From assembly GCA_003162115.1 (NCBI GenBank), contig PMMV01000123.1:3506-25837 (forward strand): DNA of 22,332 nucleotides, read 5' to 3'. Positions 16,656 to 22,332 of the stretch are shown here, piece by piece. The notes below the pieces were generated by a model, which ran no database searches, had not been told where the DNA came from, and saw only the letters and a program-made list of their open reading frames with translations. Position 1 is the first letter of the stretch. Each line of letters opens with the position of its first letter. A program made the position numbers and the translations under genes. Source of the stretch: Methanobacterium sp. (lineage in GTDB: Archaea > Methanobacteriota > Methanobacteria > Methanobacteriales > Methanobacteriaceae).

Positions 16656-17445
16656 ATGGAAATTATGAAAAATGAAAAACTGGTAAAAAACAACACTAAC
16701 GACCAGATAAAGATATTTGGAACACAAAGTGGGGTTAATATCATTGAAAGTCCCATTAAAGCAAAAATATTATCTATTCTAGAAGAGAAAGAGAGAAGCG
16801 GGACAGAGATCGTATCTTTAACAGGAAAATCCAAAGCTACAATTTCCACCCATCTACACGACCTTGTTAATATGGGTATAAATAGAATCTAAATCACATC
16901 CAACCGATGGTAGAATCAAAATATTTTTATAAAATCAAGTTATATATGTGGTTTGTCCCGTGAAAGTAATTTTAAAAAAGAAATGGACAATTATATCAAT
17001 GCAAATGTTATAGAATCAAACGATCCATTCGAATTCTTCAGGTTTGTTTTTAGGACTATAAGAGTGGCCTTAATGGAAGAAGGTTTTAACATCGACCCCA
17101 TATTACACAATGCTGGAATTAAAATAGGTTCGACATTCTACGAAAAATTAAAAGAACCTGAAACAGATGCTACGGTTAAAAACATATCCCAGTTTTGGAA
17201 AAAAAATAAACTTGGACGTCTTAAAAATTGATAATCTAGAACCTCTGACCATAAGAGCATATGATTGCTTTGAATGTGAAGACCTGCCTAAGATAGGTCG
17301 ATCAGCATGTGCATTTGACTCAGGCATACTTGAAGCTCACTTTTCAGCTCACTTTTCCGAAGATGTGAGTGTAGAAGAAGTCAAATGTTTTGCTAAAGGT
17401 GATGATTTCTGTTGTTTCATTATAAACAGACATATTGAAGACTAG
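16656..17445 (+). pseudogene. msvR: Frameshifted msvR, methanogen-specific V4R-domain redox regulator
   Basis: MsvR is a redox-sensing repressor with an ArsR-like winged helix and a C-terminal V4R domain. The N-terminal helix-turn-helix is clear ([18 protein letters not shown] and [16 protein letters not shown]). One extra A near 16880-16882 then shifts the frame into TAA and TAG; corrected, it reads [16 protein letters not shown]. One T lost from the run at 16924-16928 restores the original frame for SRESNFKKEMDNYINANV and the first part of the V4R domain. One extra A in the run at 17223-17227 breaks it again; corrected, it reads [20 protein letters not shown] through to the end, with the V4R cysteines ([21 protein letters not shown]) still present. 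Divergent from fprA. All three indels are in or next to short homopolymers, so sequencing error must be excluded, but the neighbouring fprA decay argues for true loss. Confidence 0.85.
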
Positions 17446-17478
17446 AAAATTTCAAAGTCACAGTAAATGTAATAATCA

Positions 17479-18180
17479 TCACTTTAAATCCCTAAATTTC
17501 ACAATAGTGGTGGATAAATATTTTTTATCCTTAGAAAACCCTTCAAAAATATTTTCATCTTGCATACTGCAATTTTGAATGGAAATAATAGATTTATCTC
17601 TTTTATCTTGACTAACAATCTCTTCAAGAATTTTAGAATGCCTTGAAGTTTTCATAATTACAAAGGTATCCCCATACTTCAGTAAGCTGGCTAATCTATC
17701 ATCCACCTTTGGAACAATTACCACAATTTCATCTTTCTCTCCAAGAGAAATACCTGCCGCAGCAGCACAACCTGTAAATGATGTTATACCAGGTATAACT
17801 TCAATTTCAAAACCCAATTCCTCCAATCTTTTGGCAACATATGAAAATGTGCTGTAGATCGTTGGATCGCCTAATGTGATAAATGCTACATCTTTTCCCT
17901 TTTTCAGTTCATTGGAGATGATGTCAGCAGCTTGATCCCAATATGTTTTCAGCGTCAATTTATCTTCTATCATTGGGAAAAGAGGATCTAAAATTTCATA
18001 ATTATCAACACGCTCATCTAAAATCGGTTGTGCTATAGAAAGAGCTAAACTACGTTTAGATTCTGCAGATCTGGGAGAACAGATAACATCAACCTTTTTT
18101 AGTATTTTAGCGGCTTTAATTGTTAAAAGTTCAGTGTCGCCTGGGCCTACACCAATTCCGAATAATTTTCCTTGTTTCAT
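17479..18180 (-). CDS. cbiL: Cobalt-factor II C20-methyltransferase
   Basis: CbiL methylates C20 of cobalt-factor II (precorrin-2) in the anaerobic cobalamin pathway, essential for corrinoid methyl transfer in methanogens. The 233-residue protein has the SAM-dependent tetrapyrrole methyltransferase layout: LFGIGVGPGDTELLT at the N-terminus, ITLGDPTIYST near residue 104, and PGITSFTGCAAAAGISL near residue 130, the last typical of the C20 enzyme. ATG 18180 is chosen because AGGTG lies about 8 bases upstream and the protein then begins just before the first beta strand; an ATG at 18234 would add 18 non-homologous residues. It stands alone, ending 33 bases from the msvR pseudogene. No cobalamin neighbours are seen. 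Confidence 0.9.
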   Translation of the reverse strand: MKQGKLFGIGVGPGDTELLTIKAAKILKKVDVICSPRSAESKRSLALSIAQPILDERVDNYEILDPLFPMIEDKLTLKTYWDQAADIISNELKKGKDVAFITLGDPTIYSTFSYVAKRLEELGFEIEVIPGITSFTGCAAAAGISLGEKDEIVVIVPKVDDRLASLLKYGDTFVIMKTSRHSKILEEIVSQDKRDKSIISIQNCSMQDENIFEGFSKDKKYLSTTIVKFRDLK

Positions 18181-18365
18181 ATTAAAAAACACCTGTGAAT
18201 TTGTTGTCAATTTATTTATCAATTTTAGGTTCAAATTGAATTTTTATTAAATTAATTTAATTATGGTAATATTCCTTTCATATTCTATTTGAACTTTAAA
18301 TGAAAGCATTTTTAAAGGTTTCTTTTTATTATATTTTTTAAAATTTTAACATCCTTAAGGTTTCA

Positions 18366-18374
18366 TTTTTATAC
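18366..18374 (+). promoter_or_regulatory. TATA-like element of the helicase gene
   Basis: TTTTTATAC is centred about 29 bases before the helicase ATG. With the usual archaeal distance of about 25 bases to the start of transcription, the mRNA would begin at or within a few bases of the ATG. This agrees with the absence of a ribosome binding site there and suggests leaderless translation. Confidence 0.38.
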
Positions 18375-18398
18375 AACTATCAATAAATATAAGTCTCT

Positions 18399-20138
18399 AT
18401 GGAAAGTGGTTTCTTCTGTGAAAAGTGTGGAATGATAAAAGCACGATGTGTTTGCAATAAAATTGGAAATAAAGGGTATATTAATAATAAAATATCCAAA
18501 ACAAAAGTTTCTGAGATTAAAAGGATGTACCCTGATATAGATGAAGAGATAATTGAAAATTTCCCATTTTCAGAACCTCGTAAAGGTCAGTTTGAAATAA
18601 TCACCAGGATCAAAGATGCGATAGAAAATGGTTATCGGTATATTATTCTCGAAGCAGGAACAGGAACAGGGAAATCTGCAATTGCTATCACATTAGCAAA
18701 TATATACCATCCTGCGTATATACTTACCATGACCAAACAATTACAATCCCAATATGCTGTTGAATTTGATTTTCCCATGGTTAAAGGTCGAGGAAACTTC
18801 ACATGCAGGGATTCGAACTTCGATGATAGATGCGATTCTGGTACCTGTCAGACTATTCCGAGTTCCCAAAACTTTGTTTGCGATTATGGAATTACCAAAT
18901 CCCCATTTGAAGAGGGAATGTTCGCTTTTAACGATGCCCATGGTACACCCATATATTTTAGATCAAATGAAAGGTGTAATTACTGGAATCAGAAAGCTAG
19001 GGCAGTTGAAAGTGACATCACTTTAATGAACTACGATTATGCACTATTAGAATTAGCATATGTTCAACATTTTGGTAAAAGGAACCTCATGATTCTTGAT
19101 GAGGCCCATAACATAGAAGACAAGTTAATGCGCAGAATGGAGGTCCACTTGTCCAATAAAGTGCTTGAAAAAGACGTGAAAAAAAGTATACCCCGCAGTA
19201 TGATGACCTATTCAGATCCCAAGGAATGGATAATTTTCATACAATCACTATACCAAGATTACAAGGACATAAGTCTTACAAAAATGCCAAAAAACAAGGC
19301 AGATAGGATAAACAGAACAAAACTCATGTTAAGCGAACTTATGACAAATTTGGAAGTAAATCCTGAGAATTGGGTAGTTGACGGGTCAGAAGGGGGAATT
19401 ACATTCAAACCTCTCAAGATAGACGTTTATACCAATGATAGGCTTTTTAAATATGCTGATGTCTGTCTGTTCATGAGTGCTACTATACTGGACCAAGAAC
19501 TATTCTGCAAATGGCTTGGAATAAATCCTGAAGATGTCTACTACCTGAGCATTAAAAGTGCTTTCCCAGCATCAGAACGGCCAGTACATCTTAAAACAGT
19601 TGGTCCTATGTCGCAACGTGCAATTAAACGTACTGCGCCTAAAACAATTCCGATACTTGAAAAGATAATTGAACACCATAAATACGAAAAAGGATTAATA
19701 CACACACATAACTACAAGTGCCAACAGTATATTATGAAGCATATTAAAGATAAACGTCTTATGGACCATAAAAGTGCTGACAGAGAATATAAACTCCGCC
19801 TTTTTGAGAAGAGTAAAGAACCACTTGTGTTGGTGAGTCCGTCAATGAGTGAAGGTGTTGATTTACCATATGAGAAGTGTCAATTCCAGGTTATATATAA
19901 AATACCATTCCCATATCTTGGAGATCAGCAGATAAAATATAGGAAGGCACAGGACCCTAAATGGTACGCTTATAAAACTGTTATGACACTAGTACAGGCT
20001 TATGGACGAGGGATGCGTGCAGAAGATGATTATTGTGAGACATACATATTAGATAGTAACATAAGAATGTTGATGACTGGACGAATGTACAGAGACTTAA
20101 TACCCCCGTTCTTCAAAGAAGCAATTGTTAGAGATTAA
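18399..20138 (+). CDS. Rad3/XPD/DinG-type ATP-dependent DNA helicase with Fe-S domain
   Basis: A superfamily 2 helicase of 579 residues, probably 5'-3', acting in repair or removal of DNA structures. A four-cysteine cluster [13 protein letters not shown] (residues 7-19) forms a likely N-terminal zinc ribbon. It is followed by RKGQFE, Walker [10 protein letters not shown] (85-93), an Fe-S region with cysteines at about 136, 145, 150, 161 and 193, DEAH (234-237), [24 protein letters not shown] in the second motor domain, and [12 protein letters not shown] (motif VI). The Fe-S cysteines between motifs I and II are the hallmark of XPD/DinG enzymes. Start ATG 18399 lacks a ribosome site but has a well-placed TATA-like element. 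No repair neighbours are visible. It is distinct from eukaryote-like XPD by its zinc-ribbon start and short length. Confidence 0.87.
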   Translation: MESGFFCEKCGMIKARCVCNKIGNKGYINNKISKTKVSEIKRMYPDIDEEIIENFPFSEPRKGQFEIITRIKDAIENGYRYIILEAGTGTGKSAIAITLANIYHPAYILTMTKQLQSQYAVEFDFPMVKGRGNFTCRDSNFDDRCDSGTCQTIPSSQNFVCDYGITKSPFEEGMFAFNDAHGTPIYFRSNERCNYWNQKARAVESDITLMNYDYALLELAYVQHFGKRNLMILDEAHNIEDKLMRRMEVHLSNKVLEKDVKKSIPRSMMTYSDPKEWIIFIQSLYQDYKDISLTKMPKNKADRINRTKLMLSELMTNLEVNPENWVVDGSEGGITFKPLKIDVYTNDRLFKYADVCLFMSATILDQELFCKWLGINPEDVYYLSIKSAFPASERPVHLKTVGPMSQRAIKRTAPKTIPILEKIIEHHKYEKGLIHTHNYKCQQYIMKHIKDKRLMDHKSADREYKLRLFEKSKEPLVLVSPSMSEGVDLPYEKCQFQVIYKIPFPYLGDQQIKYRKAQDPKWYAYKTVMTLVQAYGRGMRAEDDYCETYILDSNIRMLMTGRMYRDLIPPFFKEAIVRD

Positions 20139-20296
20139 AAATCATATTTGTATAAGATATATTTATTGCTAATCTCTAAAACTCCAATATCAAAAAAATA
20201 TAGTATATGAAGTATAAACTCCTACCAAGAATTTAAATAGAAGAATAGTGATTGGATCATTCGTTCTTGAGTTTTTTTGTATAAAAATTTTATAAT

Positions 20297-21022
20297 TTAA
20301 TCCCTCTTTTTATCCCATTTAGTCCTCCATTCCTCCAGCATTTCCTTGGAAAGCCAATGACTACCATCACAAAATGGTTTGTTTTCAGATTTACCACATT
20401 GACACAGTGTTACCCTGTTACGAACTTCGTAAGTGTCACCATTATAAGATTCTATTGGAATACCTCCCCTGACCCATATGGGCCCTTCACACTTTTTTTG
20501 AGGATCATGAATCATTGCAATGGAAGGTTCAAACTCAGGTTCTACTGCTTGACCTGTTTTTTTATCCCAAATCACCAACCTACCTGAAGGACAGTTCATT
20601 CCTTGCTCAATAGCCAACTTTCTAGCTTCAGGATCATCCGAATTTACTACTAATTCTCTTATACCACCTGCACGTTGACAAAATCGTGAATGATCACATA
20701 ATGGCCATACATCTGTTAGTGTTAAGACAGGACCGTCTGTATCAACGGCTTCAACCATGTAGGGTTTTTTAGTGGCTGTTTCGGTCCCATCAAAATCAAT
20801 CTTTAAATGAGTACCATCGCAAAAGGGTTTATTTTTAGACTCTCCGCATCTACAAAGGGAGTAACTGTCTTTCAAAGGGTATGTAACTTCCATGATCCAT
20901 TGATACGAATTACCTTCATCATCAGAGCCTATTCCCTGTTTAATAAGTGGCACTCCACCTGAAACAATGTAAGGTCCATCTTTTAGTATTCTAATTTTTG
21001 GTTTGTCTTTATCTGATGTCAT
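20297..21022 (-). CDS. Double CDGSH iron-sulfur protein with central divergent Fe-S-like domain
   Basis: A 241-residue soluble protein. Two CDGSH motifs bind 2Fe-2S clusters with three Cys and one His: Cys57, Cys59, Cys68, His72 (LCRCGESKNKPFCDGTH) and Cys207, Cys209, Cys218, His222 (LCQCGKSENKPFCDGSH). Between them HSRFC (Cys115, with Cys109 before) and NCPSGRLV (Cys144) resemble the divergent 4Fe-4S mono-cluster domain (Fer4_19 type) that often accompanies CDGSH. It is likely an electron or cluster carrier, partner unknown. ATG 21022 follows AGGGGCT. It starts 34 bases after the dioxygenase-like gene and is probably co-transcribed with it, which hints at a redox pair, though this is only positional. 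Confidence 0.87.
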   Translation of the reverse strand: MTSDKDKPKIRILKDGPYIVSGGVPLIKQGIGSDDEGNSYQWIMEVTYPLKDSYSLCRCGESKNKPFCDGTHLKIDFDGTETATKKPYMVEAVDTDGPVLTLTDVWPLCDHSRFCQRAGGIRELVVNSDDPEARKLAIEQGMNCPSGRLVIWDKKTGQAVEPEFEPSIAMIHDPQKKCEGPIWVRGGIPIESYNGDTYEVRNRVTLCQCGKSENKPFCDGSHWLSKEMLEEWRTKWDKKRD

Positions 21023-21056
21023 TTGTAAGCCCCTAGTTTAAAAATTTATTATTGTG

Positions 21057-21845
21057 TTAATTAATGAATTCATAAGCTCCCATTCCCATGTCTCCCCAGA
21101 ACCAGCTGTGATGAATTACTTCACCCCTTGCATCTTCTCCTGCAGCGCCTATTGTTGTAATAAGTGGCATGAAATGATCGGGGTAAGGATGTGCTCTTTC
21201 AGGATAAGGTGCAGCTTTAGCATAATTTTTGATCGATTCAACATCTCCTTCAACAACTGATTTAGTGAGCCACGAATCAAAATCACATGCCCATTGATCT
21301 GTTTCTGCTCCAGGTCTTAGTGGAGCGTAACCCAGAGGATGTACAGCACCTCCACTACCCAGTATTAAAACTTCTTCATGACGAAGAGACTCGATAACAT
21401 TACCAAGAATAAAATGTTCTTCAGGATCCATGTGCTGTTGGATTGAAAGCTGGAAAACCGGTACTTCTAACTCTGGAAACATCAACATCATTGGAACCCA
21501 TGCACCATGATCCAATCCACGTTTGTAGTCAATTTCACAAGGAAGTCCTCCATTCTTTATCAAATTAGCTGTCTTTTGTGCAAGCTCAGGATCTCCCGTA
21601 GCAGGATATTTCAATTGGTAAAGTTCGGGTGGAAACCCATAAAAGTCATGTATAGTCTCATGTTTTAAAACAGCACTAACAGTGGGTTTTGTAGTCATCC
21701 AATGTGCAGATATGCATATTACAGCATTGGCATTTCTATAAACTTTTCCAAGATCCTTCAAAAACTCCCTAGCAGGAATATCTTCCAACAACAAAGATGG
21801 TGGTCCATGAGATATGAAAACAGTTGGTAACGATTCTTTACCCAT
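21057..21845 (-). CDS. LigB/DODA-type extradiol ring-cleavage dioxygenase family protein
   Basis: A 262-residue protein of the class III extradiol dioxygenase family, like plant 4,5-DOPA dioxygenase and E. coli YgiD. Conserved elements are FISHGPP (His13), ISAHWM (His48), DFYGFPPELYQLKYPA, GLDHGAW (His113), LGSGGAVHPLG and the HPYPDHFMPL segment; the histidines bind one divalent metal. ATG 21845 follows GGGTGAA. The enzyme in bacteria opens catechol rings with oxygen, which a strict anaerobe should lack, so the true reaction here may differ. It leads a two-gene unit with the CDGSH protein. The call to the family is strong; the activity is open. Confidence 0.85.
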   Translation of the reverse strand: MGKESLPTVFISHGPPSLLLEDIPAREFLKDLGKVYRNANAVICISAHWMTTKPTVSAVLKHETIHDFYGFPPELYQLKYPATGDPELAQKTANLIKNGGLPCEIDYKRGLDHGAWVPMMLMFPELEVPVFQLSIQQHMDPEEHFILGNVIESLRHEEVLILGSGGAVHPLGYAPLRPGAETDQWACDFDSWLTKSVVEGDVESIKNYAKAAPYPERAHPYPDHFMPLITTIGAAGEDARGEVIHHSWFWGDMGMGAYEFIN

Positions 21846-22124
21846 TATTTCACCCTAAATTCGATTTTTAGATATTATTCAATTAGTTTTGTGTATAACT
21901 TCAATAAAATGGCTTAAATATATTTTAGTATCATTTGAAGTGATCTATCTAATAAACTTAAATTTAAATTGAATTTCAAGAAATTTATAGTTTTTGATGA
22001 TGGTTGAAGAGATATTAATGGCCAAAATATTGTAAAAGAGATATTAAATTTAATTGCTAAGATTATTAAGATTAGAATGATATAATTGATAAAACCTAAA
22101 ATTTTAATAATAACTATTTAAAAG

Positions 22125-22200
<76 letters not shown>

Positions 22201-22238
22201 CTGAATACAATATTATAAAAATAGTTTCATGTTCTTCC

Positions 22239-22246
22239 TTTATAAA
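22239..22246 (-). promoter_or_regulatory. TATA-like element upstream of tRNA-Arg
   Basis: TTTATAAA lies 39-46 bases upstream of the mature tRNA 5' end on the minus strand. At the usual archaeal distance this would start transcription about 13 bases before the tRNA, giving a short leader for RNase P to remove. A second AT-rich stretch at 22208-22222 is closer but less well placed. Confidence 0.4.
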
Positions 22247-22332
22247 TTCGCCGGGAACTAATAAAGTGTGTTTAATACGTATAAGAAAGAAAAATTTTAA
22301 TAATAAATTAATTAAGTATTACCATTCATTTA

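Noticed and set aside
16953..17445. Two separate small genes encoding V4R-like fragments
   Set aside because: They join into one MsvR sequence when single-base indels are corrected, and neither has its own ribosome binding site.
21054..21260. Plus-strand open frames opposite the dioxygenase and CDGSH genes (also 20357-20587)
   Set aside because: They are antisense to strongly supported genes and encode cysteine- and phenylalanine-rich sequence typical of shadow frames.

Overview
The window looks like chromosomal DNA of a mesophilic hydrogenotrophic methanogen of the Methanobacteriales, most likely Methanobacterium or a close relative. The evidence is AT-rich sequence with very AT-rich spacers, archaeal-type PurL, archaeal ribosome binding sites of the GGTGAT/GGAGG kind, a tRNA-Arg without an encoded CCA end, and genes typical of methanogens: F420H2 oxidase FprA, the V4R-domain regulator MsvR, DUF166, cobalt-factor II methyltransferase CbiL, and a CODH/ACDS-type 4Fe-4S domain protein. 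The genus is inference; the order is fairly secure.

Layout. Positions 1-4015 (+) hold the 3' end of ileS, purL and a small CTP-dependent lipid-kinase-like membrane protein. A convergent spacer (4016-4322) carries a hairpin and a possible decayed gene. Positions 4323-7773 (-) hold an ABC-2 type exporter: one ATPase followed by two permeases. A 0.7 kb AT-rich non-coding stretch (7774-8472) carries two palindromes. Positions 8485-10937 (+) hold moeA and a site-2 protease. Positions 11064-12866 (-) hold a sulfur-relay-like cluster: DsrE-, DsrF- and DsrH-like proteins with a 4Fe-4S protein inserted before the DsrH-like gene. A DUF166 gene lies just upstream.

Positions 13882-17445 are an oxidative-stress locus: an NADH-oxidase/CoA-disulfide-reductase-like flavoprotein (+), an intact rubrerythrin-like diiron protein (-), then fprA (-) and msvR (+) arranged divergently around an MsvR-box promoter. 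Both fprA and msvR are broken. fprA has a frameshift, a premature stop, a large internal deletion and a second frameshift. msvR has three single-base indels. The promoter still holds a perfect TTCGTA-N4-TACGAA box. This joint decay of regulator and target, with the operator and the downstream rubrerythrin left intact, is the most notable observation here.

The right end holds cbiL (-), a Rad3/XPD-type Fe-S helicase with an N-terminal zinc-ribbon-like cysteine cluster (+), a two-gene unit (LigB/DODA-type dioxygenase then a double-CDGSH protein, -), and tRNA-Arg(UCG) (-). I saw no CRISPR array, insertion sequence, integrase or phage gene. I saw no convincing novel defence or mobile system; the most interesting material is the decaying redox locus and the DsrEFH plus Fe-S cluster.
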